Assembly: GCF_003667275.1 (NCBI RefSeq)
Contig: NZ_RCNV01000001.1
Span: forward strand, 434,001 to 498,000
From: Mesonia aquimarina
GTDB lineage: Bacteria > Bacteroidota > Bacteroidia > Flavobacteriales > Flavobacteriaceae
DNA length: 64,000 nucleotides
Direction of reading: 5' to 3'
Both the position numbers and the translations under genes were made by a program. Below, piece after piece: positions 18,059-28,826 of this stretch (positions within the stretch are counted from its first letter, which is position 1; each line of letters opens with the position of its first letter). The notes beneath the pieces were generated by a model. The model was not told where the DNA came from and searched no databases. It saw only the letters and a list, made by a program, of their open reading frames with translations.

Positions 18059-18568
18059 TTAGGGGTTTATTACTGATAAATATTTTTTTAATTCGTTTAA
18101 AAACTGCTGCCAATTTTTTGGATTTTCTTTAATATCTAAATCGTTTAACCGATTTTCTTCTATAGGAAAACCTATTTTTAAATTTGCTTGTATTGAAGCA
18201 CTTAAAAGCAACAATTCTAAATTTATTTCAGAAAAATAATTGATTAATAAATCATATTTTTTTTGTTGAAATAAACGGACTTCACTTTCCTTTTTAAAAG
18301 TACCATTTAACGTTAACTCTTTTTTGCTAAAAAAAGAAATCTGCGGATTTTTTGTAACTTCTTTTGAAGCTGAAAATATCATAAAAAATAATTGCTCCTT
18401 TTTTATATTTAAAGTCTTTGCGAAAGCTGAATGATCTAAAAAATCAAATTCCGTTTGTGATAAAATCACGCCAACTTTTTTCAATTCCTTCACACTAGAA
18501 GGACGATGATTTGCAAGACTTTGTTGCACTATTTTTCTTGAATAATATTTTTTTAAAGGGTTTTGCAT
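18059..18568 (-). CDS. Conserved hypothetical protein, DUF6913-like
   Basis: 169 residues, no signal peptide and no transmembrane helix. The N-terminus is basic ([21 protein letters not shown]), followed by alternating strands and helices, including [14 protein letters not shown] and [20 protein letters not shown]. It resembles the flavobacterial family found upstream of dapA (DUF6913); the assignment is from memory of that family, not a search. No catalytic motif is visible. A perfect -7 box lies about 20 bp upstream. Confidence 0.65.
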   Translation of the reverse strand: MQNPLKKYYSRKIVQQSLANHRPSSVKELKKVGVILSQTEFDFLDHSAFAKTLNIKKEQLFFMIFSASKEVTKNPQISFFSKKELTLNGTFKKESEVRLFQQKKYDLLINYFSEINLELLLLSASIQANLKIGFPIEENRLNDLDIKENPKNWQQFLNELKKYLSVINP

Positions 18569-18588
18569 TATTTTTTCTTACAAAAGCG

Positions 18589-18596
18589 CAAATGTA
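18589..18596 (-). promoter_or_regulatory. -7 promoter element of the DUF6913-dapA unit
   Basis: Minus-strand TACATTTG matches TAnnTTTG. No TTG at the standard -33 spacing. The rest of the roughly 235-bp gap up to 18803 holds only the terminator of the M61 peptidase gene and A/T-rich sequence. Confidence 0.45.
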
Positions 18597-18744
18597 CATT
18601 TTATACATCGATTTTAATAATCAATTTTCAAGCTTGTGCTTTTTTAGAAAACTACCCCAAGGCAAGCTCACGAAGCAATCGTTGAAAATAAATTTTTAAT
18701 TTAAATGCAAGCCTCGGAATTTTAGACCCTTTTTCTGTGGCAAT

Positions 18745-18772
18745 AAAAAAAGCCGGCGAAAATTTCACCGGC
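18745..18772 (-). terminator. Terminator of the M61 peptidase gene
   Basis: Stem GCCGG/CCGGC (18752-18772), extended by weaker pairs. On the minus strand it is followed by the complement of an A-run (18744-18751), giving a U-tract. It is 30 bp past the stop codon. Confidence 0.75.
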
Positions 18773-18802
18773 TCTTAGAATATTCATTATTAAAATTTCA
18801 GC

Positions 18803-20674
18803 TTAACTTTTTAACCAAGCTTTTCTTAATTGTACTCTTTTATCTGTTTCTGGTAAATCCATTTCTTGCAAGCTATCTTGCATTGTTGTTGGCTTCTTAG
18901 CAGTTGCAGAAACTTCCATTTCTTCTCCATCACGCTCAATAGTCATTTTCACTTCATCACCATCTTTCCAAGCTTGCGAAGTCATTATAAGCGCATAAGC
19001 GTTATCTAAAGTATACTTTGTTCCGTTAATCGACTTGATAACATCGCCTGCTTGTACTCCTAAATCTTTTAAAAATGAATTGTAGGTAATTCCTTCTCTA
19101 AAATACAATTGATTAGTTTCCGGTTTTCCATCTATATATGGATCTTGTCCATTTAAAAAATAACCGGTATTAATTTCTATTTCTTTTTTCTCAATTCCCA
19201 CTTTAGCAAAAAACTTTTCGTAAGGAATTGGTGTTGTTCCGCTAACATAGGTGTCAAAAAATGTTTGAATTTCAGGATAGGTTAAATCTACAATTGCCGG
19301 AATTAATTTTTCGTCATCAAAAGGTTTGTCTTTTCCATATTTTTGACTCAATTTTTTCATTAAGTCTAAAATTCCCATTTTTCCGTCGCTTAATTCTCGT
19401 AAACGAATATCTAAAGTCATCCCGATTAGAGCACCTTTTAGATAAACATTATAGTAACTATCTTCATATTTTTCATCTAAAATATTTTCGCTCATTACAG
19501 TAAATGGCATGGTGTCATCAAACTGTTTAGACGAGGTTATTTTATCAGAAATTCTATCGTAAAACATCTGGTTATCAATCAAGCCTTGATTTACCTGAAA
19601 TAAATTCGCAAAATATTCAGTTACGCCTTCATACATCCAAAGGTGTTGCGACATTTCCGGATTGTTATAATCAAAATAATGCACTTCTTTAGAGTGAACA
19701 CTTAGTGGCGTTATAATATGAAAAAACTCATGTGAAACTACATCTTTCATCGTTTCATTTAACTGTGCCAATTGCATACTTTCCGGTAGAACTACGGTAG
19801 TTGACGTGTGGTGTTCTAAAGCTCCGAAACCTCTGGCATCCGGATTTTGAACATCAGATAAATACAATAAAATTGCATAAACATTTGTATTGTCAATCTC
19901 TCCTAAAAATTGCTTTTGCGCTTGCAACATTTCTTGCAAATTAGATCTAATATCTTCTACCGAATAAGCTTTATTAGGAGAATAAACACTTAATTCTACA
20001 CGCATTCCTTCTAATTGAAAGCTTGTAGTATCTGGCTTTGCATACATTATTGGATGATCGGTTACTTGAAAATACCGATTAACAGAAAATTCATCTGTAG
20101 TATAATCTGCCGAAGCATCTTCCGCTGGAACATTTACACTGTTTAAAGAAGTTCCTGCTATTAAGTCTTTTGGATGCTTGATTAATAATTTATAAGGTTT
20201 TTCTGACATTCCATCAAAATAACCTACAAAACCATGCAAGTTTAGCATAAAGTTTTCTCCTTTTGCGATATTGGTTCCCGCCGGAGAAAAAACTCCTTTT
20301 TCACCTTCCATATCGTAAGAATCATTTACCCAATAGGTAACTTTATCTAATGCTGTTGCATTGGTAATTTTCCAAGAATTTTCGTCAACTTGAGTAACGT
20401 TAAGCTCATTTCCGTCGTAATCTATCGCTTTTAAATCATCAATAAAAGCTCCGTAATTATCTGTGGAATAGGTTCCCGGAACTGTTTTCGGAATATAAAA
20501 TGTAGTTTCTGAGCTAGTAAATTTACCCGGATCTACACTCACCATGACTTTGTCATCTTCTACATTCACTAAATCTAAATTAGCGATTATCAAGTCGCTA
20601 TCGCCAGTTTGTTGCGTAGATTTACATCCGATTAAGGAAAGTGCTAACACAGCACCATACATAATTTTCTTCAT
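18803..20674 (-). CDS. M61-family metallopeptidase lipoprotein with PDZ domain
   Basis: 623 residues. The lipoprotein signal MKKIMYGAVLALSLIGC places it in the envelope. A beta-rich N-terminal domain (about 25-190) precedes a thermolysin-like catalytic domain with zinc motif HEFFH at 315-319, followed by the M61 glycyl-aminopeptidase downstream Glu helix (YEGVTEYFANL). A PDZ domain (about 520-600, LKDLGVQAGDVIKSINGTKY) lies near the C-terminus. The usual role is aminopeptidase action on Gly/Ala-rich peptides; substrate here is unknown. It is a single-gene unit with its own -7 box and terminator. Confidence 0.9.
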   Translation of the reverse strand: MKKIMYGAVLALSLIGCKSTQQTGDSDLIIANLDLVNVEDDKVMVSVDPGKFTSSETTFYIPKTVPGTYSTDNYGAFIDDLKAIDYDGNELNVTQVDENSWKITNATALDKVTYWVNDSYDMEGEKGVFSPAGTNIAKGENFMLNLHGFVGYFDGMSEKPYKLLIKHPKDLIAGTSLNSVNVPAEDASADYTTDEFSVNRYFQVTDHPIMYAKPDTTSFQLEGMRVELSVYSPNKAYSVEDIRSNLQEMLQAQKQFLGEIDNTNVYAILLYLSDVQNPDARGFGALEHHTSTTVVLPESMQLAQLNETMKDVVSHEFFHIITPLSVHSKEVHYFDYNNPEMSQHLWMYEGVTEYFANLFQVNQGLIDNQMFYDRISDKITSSKQFDDTMPFTVMSENILDEKYEDSYYNVYLKGALIGMTLDIRLRELSDGKMGILDLMKKLSQKYGKDKPFDDEKLIPAIVDLTYPEIQTFFDTYVSGTTPIPYEKFFAKVGIEKKEIEINTGYFLNGQDPYIDGKPETNQLYFREGITYNSFLKDLGVQAGDVIKSINGTKYTLDNAYALIMTSQAWKDGDEVKMTIERDGEEMEVSATAKKPTTMQDSLQEMDLPETDKRVQLRKAWLKS

Positions 20675-20734
20675 GAAATTGATTTTAATAAGATTGGTCT
20701 AAAAACTTAAAATTTGTTACAATTTTTGCTGCAC

Positions 20735-20742
20735 CAAAGTTA
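20735..20742 (-). promoter_or_regulatory. -7 promoter element of the M61 peptidase gene
   Basis: Minus-strand TAACTTTG matches TAnnTTTG, giving a leader of roughly 55 nt. I saw no -33 TTTG. Confidence 0.4.
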
Positions 20743-20814
20743 AGAAAACTTAAAGCTTGAATTTATTTTTAGCAGGAATTAACGTTATTTTGACTAAAAA
20801 CAATCCATTAAAAC

Positions 20815-22821
<2,007 letters not shown>

Positions 22822-23502
22822 CTAGCAAATAGTTAAGTTGTTATTTTTAAAGGAAAATTGATGTGTATTTTTTGCTTGTTCAAATTGAAGTTGAAATGGA
22901 GAAGTAAAAGCTTTATCATTCGTTGGAAACCAATCTTTTTTATTTTTGTTGATCGTAATAATTAAACCTTCATCGTCGCCAATAGCACAAAATTTTTCGA
23001 AATCGCCGCTGTATTTTTTTAGTTGAAAATTATCAGCTAAAAAGTTAAAAGAAGATTGAACTTCATCGGTAGCCAAACCGATTTCTGCGATGCCTAAAAT
23101 TTGATTAGAATCGAATTTATCATGCTGAACTTGATTCCGTATCTCATCAAAAAGCTTTTCTCTCGAAATGAATTCTAAAATATTAAAATCTTTGTCATAA
23201 AAGTAAGTCGATTTGGCATTCCAACTGCTGAAATCGATAATTTCATCATCTTTAAAAGATTGAATTTCCACGCGCTTTTTTAACCAATTTACCGATTCTT
23301 CAATTTTTTGCGGCGGAATGTGAAACGCAATATGATAAGGCGTAAATTCTGATGATTTTTCTAAAATTAATTTTGAATAACCTACGGTAATTTCAACTTC
23401 CGTTTCACTTATTTTTTGAATTGGAAGTTCGAGCACTTCTCTAAAAAACCGAAGTTGTTCTGAAAAATTTTTACTTTTTATATGTAGTTTTTTAATTCTC
23501 AT
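22822..23502 (-). CDS. VOC superfamily (glyoxalase-like) protein
   Basis: 226 residues, apparently two tandem VOC modules. Module one (1-115) starts with IKKLHIKSKNFSEQLRFFREVLELP and ends FYDKDFNILEFISRE. Module two (about 130-215) starts GIAEIGLATDEVQSSFNFLADNF. Such proteins bind a metal and act as isomerases, dioxygenases or binding proteins; nothing in the context fixes the substrate. It is just upstream of ligA on the same strand. The upstream gap contains a REP-like repeat. Confidence 0.8.
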   Translation of the reverse strand: MRIKKLHIKSKNFSEQLRFFREVLELPIQKISETEVEITVGYSKLILEKSSEFTPYHIAFHIPPQKIEESVNWLKKRVEIQSFKDDEIIDFSSWNAKSTYFYDKDFNILEFISREKLFDEIRNQVQHDKFDSNQILGIAEIGLATDEVQSSFNFLADNFQLKKYSGDFEKFCAIGDDEGLIITINKNKKDWFPTNDKAFTSPFQLQFEQAKNTHQFSFKNNNLTIC

Positions 23503-23561
23503 AAATGTTTTAACCTTGAATTTCTCATCTTAAAGACGCCTCTAGAAATTCGGTTTTCTAC

Positions 23562-23652
23562 AACCTGAACTTGTTTCAGGTTCTCATAAGGACTTCGTTA
23601 TTCAGTTAATGAGATTCTGTTCCGATAGCTATCGAAATAAATTCAGAATGAC
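23562..23652. repeat. REP-like dispersed intergenic repeat with nested hairpins
   Basis: Within the 173-bp gap between two minus-strand genes lie two inverted units: cctgaa-cttgt-ttcagg (23564-23580), and an attctg (23614-23619)/cagaat (23644-23649) pair enclosing the perfect palindrome cgatagctatcg (23623-23634). Motifs such as GTCATTCTGAATTTATTTC and TTTCGATAGCTATCGGAA recur in many Bacteroidota intergenic regions. That statement is from memory and could not be searched here. Confidence 0.65.
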
Positions 23653-23675
23653 ATTTTTTTTAATATGCACACAAA

Positions 23676-24284
23676 TTAGGTCTGTTCTTCAGTCATCCAT
23701 TTTGGTTTTTCAAGCGGCTCAAATTCGTGCATTTTTTTAATTAAATCTTCAATTTCATCTGAAACTACAAGCAATTCCATATTTTCAGGATTCAGCAAAC
23801 CTTTGGTCATCATGGTATTCATCATCGATAACAAGTCGTTATAATAACCTTCGCAGTTCAATAAACCGATTGGCTTTTGGTGCAACCCTAATTGCGCCCA
23901 AGTTAAAATTTCAAAAAATTCTTCAAACGTTCCAAAACCGCCGGGAAGCATAATAAATCCATCGCTAATTTCGTGCATTTTCAGCTTCCGTTCGTGCATA
24001 TCTTTTGTGGTGATTAGTTCGGTTAAACCATTATGCACAATTTCTTTTCGCTTCAAAAAATCGGGAATTACTCCAAATACAATTCCGTCGTTTTCTAACG
24101 CGCCTTTAGCTACCTGTCCCATTAAACCAAGTTTGCTTCCGCCGTAAACAAGATCAATATTTTTTTTAGCTAAAGATTTTCCTAACTTATAGGATTGCTG
24201 ATAAATAAATTCATCATTGCCTTCGCTACTGGCACAAAAAACCGCAATACTTTTAATATATTTTTCTGAAGAAGATGCACTCAT
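23676..24284 (-). CDS. LOG-family (TIGR00730) nucleoside 5'-monophosphate phosphoribohydrolase
   Basis: 202 residues with a Rossmann-like fold. The family signature PGGFGTFEEFFE is present near residue 112, together with GGSKLGLMG near 55 and the ERKLKMHE segment near 97. LOG enzymes cleave AMP-type nucleotides (in plants, cytokinin ribotides) to base and ribose-5-phosphate; in bacteria many members are AMP or pyrimidine nucleosidases. It lies 25 bp downstream of prmC on the same strand. Confidence 0.88.
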   Translation of the reverse strand: MSASSSEKYIKSIAVFCASSEGNDEFIYQQSYKLGKSLAKKNIDLVYGGSKLGLMGQVAKGALENDGIVFGVIPDFLKRKEIVHNGLTELITTKDMHERKLKMHEISDGFIMLPGGFGTFEEFFEILTWAQLGLHQKPIGLLNCEGYYNDLLSMMNTMMTKGLLNPENMELLVVSDEIEDLIKKMHEFEPLEKPKWMTEEQT

Positions 24285-24309
24285 ATTTTAAAATTTTATC
24301 TCTATAAAA

Positions 24310-25167
24310 TTACAAACTTGCTTTACACATTCTATAATTTTTGTAAATATCTTTTTTCAGTTCAATTTGCTGAAAACCTTCTTTTTGCAATAATTCTTTT
24401 AATTCTTCAGCTAAATATTGATTGATTTCAAAATATAAAGTGCCGTTTTTTGTCAATGATTTTTTAGTCAACTGCGCAATTTTCCTATAAAATAGTAACG
24501 GATCTTCATTATCTACATATAAGGCGATTTCCGGTTCATAATCGAGCACATTTTTCTGCATTTGCTCTTTTTCCAGATTTCTAACATATGGCGGATTGGA
24601 AACAATTACTTCATATTTTTCAGCTAATTTTTCTGTTGCCAAAATATCTTGCTGAAAAAATACTACAGAAACTTTATTGATTTTCGCATTCAATTTTGCC
24701 GTTTCTATCGCTTTCGCAGAAATATCTATCGAACTCACTTTTGTCTTCGGAAGTTCTTTTGCCAAACTAATCGGGATGCAACCACTTCCGGTACCAATAT
24801 CTAAAATCTTGAATGTTGAATTTTTTTTGGTTATTTTTTTTACATCTTGAATGATCCACTCGATTAACTCTTCGGTTTCGGGTCTTGGAATTAACACATT
24901 TCGATTCACTTTAAACGGAAGTCCGTAAAATTCGGTATTCCCTATTATATATTGAATCGGCTCGTGATTTTTTAATCGTTCTATCGCTTCAAAAAAAAGT
25001 TCCTTATTTTTTTTAGTAATTTTTTCATTGGGATTTAAAGCCACTTCTAAGCGATTCATTTTTAAATAAGCTTCGCTCAGCAAATAAAAAAACGATTCAA
25101 TTTCCGTGGAAGGATACGTTTTTTGTAACGCATTTATAAACTCCATTTTTAATTGATTCAACTGCAT
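24310..25167 (-). CDS. prmC: Release factor glutamine N5-methyltransferase
   Basis: PrmC methylates the Gln of the GGQ motif in peptide chain release factors. The 285-residue protein has the helical N-terminal release-factor-binding domain, the SAM-binding motif DIGTGSGC at 123-130 and the NPPY catalytic motif at 191-194. Length is standard. It begins 1 bp after the GNAT gene, so the two genes are translated from one mRNA. Confidence 0.93.
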   Translation of the reverse strand: MQLNQLKMEFINALQKTYPSTEIESFFYLLSEAYLKMNRLEVALNPNEKITKKNKELFFEAIERLKNHEPIQYIIGNTEFYGLPFKVNRNVLIPRPETEELIEWIIQDVKKITKKNSTFKILDIGTGSGCIPISLAKELPKTKVSSIDISAKAIETAKLNAKINKVSVVFFQQDILATEKLAEKYEVIVSNPPYVRNLEKEQMQKNVLDYEPEIALYVDNEDPLLFYRKIAQLTKKSLTKNGTLYFEINQYLAEELKELLQKEGFQQIELKKDIYKNYRMCKASL

Positions 25168-25168
25168 T

Positions 25169-25654
25169 TTATAAGTCTTTTAGCATCCAAACCGTACACG
25201 AAAAATGCCCGGTCGTTCCCATTCTATAATCAATTTCTTTAAATCCACTTTTAAGATATAATTTTTGCGCTGCTTTCATCGTCGGTAAAGTTTCTAAATA
25301 GCATTTTTCATAAGAATTTTCTCTAGCAAAATGTAAACAAACGTCCATCATTTTTGCGCCAATTCCGCGACCGCGTGCTTCGGCAGAAAAATACATTTTT
25401 TGCAATTCGCAAACCGATTTTTCTTCTCCGGCTAGCGGAGCAATTCCGGCAGCACCAATTATTTTCTCACTTTCTTCTACTACAAAATATTCCATTCGCG
25501 CTGCTTGATAGGTTTCAAACATTATATCGAGCGTTTTATCTTCATAAGCCGTACCTACTTTTGGAGCGCCATTTTCTACCAAAACTTCACGAATCATCTT
25601 GGCTACAAACGGATTATCTTCTTTTTTTATCGGTCGTATAATTGGGTTGTTCAT
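25169..25654 (-). CDS. GNAT-family N-acetyltransferase
   Basis: 161 residues with a single GNAT domain. The acetyl-CoA pyrophosphate-binding loop appears as RGRGIGAKMM near residue 93, followed by the YLETLPTMKAAQKLYLKSGF segment typical of the superfamily. The substrate cannot be predicted; GNATs of this shape acetylate small amines or antibiotics. It is the first gene of the GNAT-prmC unit and is divergent from ribD. Confidence 0.88.
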   Translation of the reverse strand: MNNPIIRPIKKEDNPFVAKMIREVLVENGAPKVGTAYEDKTLDIMFETYQAARMEYFVVEESEKIIGAAGIAPLAGEEKSVCELQKMYFSAEARGRGIGAKMMDVCLHFARENSYEKCYLETLPTMKAAQKLYLKSGFKEIDYRMGTTGHFSCTVWMLKDL

Positions 25655-25678
25655 TGTAGAATATTCATGCTATTTTTG
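25647..25678 (+). promoter_or_regulatory. Promoter of the ribD operon
   Basis: TTG (25647-25649), 21 bp, then a perfect -7 box TATTTTTG (25671-25678). Transcription would begin near 25682, about 25 nt before the GTG start of ribD. The -33 region lies inside the first codons of the divergent GNAT gene. Confidence 0.6.
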
Positions 25679-25706
25679 ACCTCAAACAGGCTTTTAAACT
25701 TTGAGC

Positions 25707-26747
25707 GTGAAAATACACGAAAAATATATAAATAGGTGCATTCAGCTGGCGAAAAACGCTGTAGGAAAAACCTACCCGAATCCGTTGGTGGGGAGTGTAC
25801 TAGTTTATAAAAATGAAATTATTGGTGAAGGTTGGCATCAACAAGCCGGAAAACCGCACGCAGAAGTTAATGCGATTAATTCGGTTGAAAATAAAAAACT
25901 CCTCAAAAAAGCGACTATTTATGTGAGTTTAGAACCGTGTAGCCATTTTGGAAAAACGCCGCCGTGTAGCGATTTAATTATTGAAAAAGGAATTAAAAAA
26001 GTAGTAATCGGAACGATGGATCCGTTTGCAAAAGTTGCCGGACGCGGAATTCAAAAATTAATGAATGCGGGTTGCGAAGTTGTTTTGGGCGTTTTAGAAA
26101 AAGAATGCCAAGAATTAAACAAACGTTTTTTTACGTTTCATCAAAAAAAGCGCCCTTATATTATTTTAAAATGGGCGCAAACCAAAGACGGTTTTATTGC
26201 TCCGCTTCAGCAAAATGAGCGAAAACCGGTATGGATTTCTAATGAAAAAAGTAAGCAGTTAGTCCACAAATGGCGTTCAGAAGAACAAGCAATTTTAGTG
26301 GGAACAAATACGGCGATAAAAGACAATCCGAAATTGAATACGCGATTAGTGGAAGGTAAAAATCCGACGAGAATTGCAATCGATCGGAGTCTGAAAATCC
26401 CTAAAAATTCGTATTTATTTGATGGTTCAATTCCAACAATAATAATTACTGAAAATAGTTCGGCTAAAAATCAAGAAAACCTGACTTTTATCTCAATTGA
26501 TTTTAAAGAAAATATTCCGCAGCAAATTTGTGATCACTTATATCAGCAAGAATTGCAATCGCTAATTATTGAAGGTGGTCAACAAACTTTGCAAAGTTTT
26601 ATCGATAAAAATTTATGGGATGAAGCACGCGTTTTTACGGGGTCAACTTTTTTAGAAGAAGGAATTAAAGCGCCAACTTTTGTCGGAAATAAAATTTCTT
26701 CGGAAGAAATTGGCGATAATAATTTAAGTATTTATAAAAATGATTAA
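25707..26747 (+). CDS. ribD: Bifunctional riboflavin synthesis deaminase/reductase
   Basis: RibD deaminates diaminohydroxyphosphoribosylaminopyrimidine and then reduces the ribosyl side chain. I start it at GTG 25707 (MKIHEKYINRC), which fits family N-termini; a TTG two codons upstream is the alternative. The deaminase zinc site is His51/Glu53 (HAEVNA) with Cys78 and Cys87 (PCSHFGKTPPC). The reductase half (about 145-346) includes RPYIILKWAQTKDG and the GGQQT segment. No FMN riboswitch is visible upstream. It overlaps the HAD gene by 8 bp and heads a four-gene operon. Confidence 0.94.
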   Translation: MKIHEKYINRCIQLAKNAVGKTYPNPLVGSVLVYKNEIIGEGWHQQAGKPHAEVNAINSVENKKLLKKATIYVSLEPCSHFGKTPPCSDLIIEKGIKKVVIGTMDPFAKVAGRGIQKLMNAGCEVVLGVLEKECQELNKRFFTFHQKKRPYIILKWAQTKDGFIAPLQQNERKPVWISNEKSKQLVHKWRSEEQAILVGTNTAIKDNPKLNTRLVEGKNPTRIAIDRSLKIPKNSYLFDGSIPTIIITENSSAKNQENLTFISIDFKENIPQQICDHLYQQELQSLIIEGGQQTLQSFIDKNLWDEARVFTGSTFLEEGIKAPTFVGNKISSEEIGDNNLSIYKND

Positions 26748-27348
26748 AACCTTACTTTTTGATTTTGGCGATGTTTTTTTAACGCTAGACAAATCGGCAA
26801 CAGTGCGAAAACTTCAAGAATTAGGATTGACTTCTTTTTCTGAAGAAATGCTGAAGCAAAATCAGTTGTACGAAATTGGTAAAATTTCTTCCGAAGAATT
26901 TATTTCATTTTATAAAGAAAAACTTCCGGAAACGGCTTCAGAAAAATTAGAAAAAGCTTGGAATGCGATTTTAGTGGAATTACCCGAAAAACGTTTGCGA
27001 TTTTTACAACAACTTGCATCAGAAAAAAAGTACCAATTAATTTTATTGAGCAACACGAACGAACTTCATATAAATTGGGTGAAAGAAAATGTGGGAGAAT
27101 TTGAAAATTTCAAAAAATGCTTTGAGGCTTTTTACCTTTCACATGAAATAAATTTCAGAAAACCGAATGCCGATATTTATGAATTTATTTTAGAAAAACA
27201 CGATTTAAAACCACAAGAAATTTTATTTATTGACGATACTAAAGAAAACACTGAAGCGGCAAAAACATTAGGATTTCGTACGTGGAATATCAATCCGCAA
27301 ACCGAAGACGTTGTTGATTTATTCACTAAAAAAGCACATTTATTTTGA
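26740..27348 (+). CDS. HAD-superfamily hydrolase (subfamily IA)
   Basis: 202 residues. The four HAD motifs are present: the motif I DFGDVF near residue 8, LLSNTN near 105, the Lys of FRKPNADIYEF near 143, and FIDDTKEN near 166. A helical cap sits between motifs I and II. It is a phosphatase of small metabolites. Its place directly after ribD suggests it could be the phosphatase that dephosphorylates the RibD product, a step for which HAD enzymes serve in other bacteria; this is inference from position. Confidence 0.88.
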   Translation: MIKTLLFDFGDVFLTLDKSATVRKLQELGLTSFSEEMLKQNQLYEIGKISSEEFISFYKEKLPETASEKLEKAWNAILVELPEKRLRFLQQLASEKKYQLILLSNTNELHINWVKENVGEFENFKKCFEAFYLSHEINFRKPNADIYEFILEKHDLKPQEILFIDDTKENTEAAKTLGFRTWNINPQTEDVVDLFTKKAHLF

Positions 27349-28214
27349 TTTATCTTTTACTCAGCATTTTGTCTTCGAGCATGATTTATGTGGTTTTTAA
27401 ATTGCTCGACAATTTTAAAATCAACACGCTTTACGCGATTATTATAAACTACCTAACTGCTTGTGTTGCCGGAGTTATAATGTACAAAAAACAACCTAGT
27501 ATTCAGGAAATAACAAATCATTCTTGGTTTATTGGGGCACTGATTTTGGGTGTATTATTTATTACGGTTTTCAATTTAATGGCAAAAACAACTCAAAAAA
27601 GTGGACTTTCAGTAGTTTCTGTTGCTAGTAAAATGAGCGTTGCCATCCCAATAGTTTTTGTCATTTTTTATTATGATGAACCCACAGGAATTTTAAAAAT
27701 TGTAGGAATAATTTTAGCCCTAGTTGCTGTTTATTTAGCTTCGGTTAAAACTAAAAGAGGAATTAAAATTGAAAAGAAAGATCTTATTTTTCCATTATTG
27801 GTTTTTGTAGGTAGTGGAATTATAGAAACGCTAATTAAATTCTTAGAAGAAAATCATGTGGCCGAGACCGATGTAGCTTTATTTTCTATTGGTTTATTTA
27901 TGTGTGCTGCTTTTGTAGGAATTATAGCAGGTATTATTCAGTTTTTTAAAAATAAAGTGAAATTCACCTATAAAGAATTACTGGGCGGAATTGCCTTAGG
28001 AATACCAAATTATTATTCCATTTACTTTTTTATTTACGCACTACGTAGCTCGCTAGACAGTTCTAGTGTATTTATCATTAATAATGTGGCCATTGTTATG
28101 CTTTCTACATTTTTAGGGATTATATTTTTTAAAGAAAAAATACTCAGAAAAAATTGGATTGGCATTGCGCTGGCAGTTGTAAGTATTATTTTAGTGGCTT
28201 ATACAACATATTAA
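27345..28214 (+). CDS. EamA/DMT-family transporter
   Basis: 289 residues with about ten hydrophobic helices in the two-fold EamA pattern. The TTG start at 27345 overlaps the preceding stop (TTGA) and gives MIYLLLSILSSSMIYVVFK, a natural first helix; the next ATG would remove much of that helix. The protein is an inner-membrane drug/metabolite transporter of unknown substrate. Presence in a ribD operon makes a flavin or precursor worth testing, but nothing in the sequence shows it. Confidence 0.86.
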   Translation: MIYLLLSILSSSMIYVVFKLLDNFKINTLYAIIINYLTACVAGVIMYKKQPSIQEITNHSWFIGALILGVLFITVFNLMAKTTQKSGLSVVSVASKMSVAIPIVFVIFYYDEPTGILKIVGIILALVAVYLASVKTKRGIKIEKKDLIFPLLVFVGSGIIETLIKFLEENHVAETDVALFSIGLFMCAAFVGIIAGIIQFFKNKVKFTYKELLGGIALGIPNYYSIYFFIYALRSSLDSSSVFIINNVAIVMLSTFLGIIFFKEKILRKNWIGIALAVVSIILVAYTTY

Positions 28215-28216
28215 GT

Positions 28217-28825
28217 TTGGAGAAAGACGTTTACAAAACCATTTTAAAACCCGGTGAAGAAGGACTTTTTAAAGACCGTGGAAGTAAGTTTTTCGGTTAT
28301 GCCTTTCCGGTAAAAAATGAAGAAGAAATAAATCAATTTATAGAAGAATTAAAAACAAAACATCATAAAGCACGCCACTGGTGTTACGCTTGGCAATTAG
28401 GAAAGCGCTATCAACATTACCGCGCAAATGATGACGGCGAACCTTCAAATTCTGCAGGAATGCCAATTTACGGTCAGTTGCAATCGTTTGAAGTTACCAA
28501 TATTTTAGTGGTTGTAGTTCGTTATTTCGGTGGAACAAAATTAGGCGTTGGCGGTTTAATAAATGCTTACCGAACCGGTGCACAATTGGCGTTGGAAAAT
28601 TCAAAAATTGTAACCAAAACTATTGATAACGAATATAAAATCACCTTCGATTATCCAAATATGAATAAAGTGATGCGGGTTTTGAAAGAAAAAAATCTAA
28701 ACGTGCTAAAACAAGAATTCCTAATTGATTGTAAAATTTTTATTTCCGTTCGCGAAAATGAAGCAGAATCGATCTACGATATTTTTGATTCTATTTACGG
28801 CGTAAAAATTGAAGAAGTAGAGTAA
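28217..28825 (+). CDS. YigZ/IMPACT-family protein
   Basis: I place the start at TTG 28217, 2 bp after the transporter stop, giving 202 residues beginning MEKDVYKTILKPGEEGLFKDRGSKF, which lines up with the usual N-terminus. The IMPACT domain signature is clear: HHKARHWCYAW, DDGEPSNSAGMPI and VVVRYFGGTKLGVGGLINAY. A C-terminal DUF1949-like ferredoxin fold follows. The molecular function is uncertain. It is the last gene of the ribD operon, ending 1 bp from the convergent thioesterase gene. Confidence 0.9.
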   Translation: MEKDVYKTILKPGEEGLFKDRGSKFFGYAFPVKNEEEINQFIEELKTKHHKARHWCYAWQLGKRYQHYRANDDGEPSNSAGMPIYGQLQSFEVTNILVVVVRYFGGTKLGVGGLINAYRTGAQLALENSKIVTKTIDNEYKITFDYPNMNKVMRVLKEKNLNVLKQEFLIDCKIFISVRENEAESIYDIFDSIYGVKIEEVE

Positions 28826-28826
28826 A

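Noticed and set aside
25646-25706. FMN riboswitch ahead of ribD
   Set aside because: The gap is only about 52 bp, too short for the aptamer, and conserved FMN-element segments are absent.
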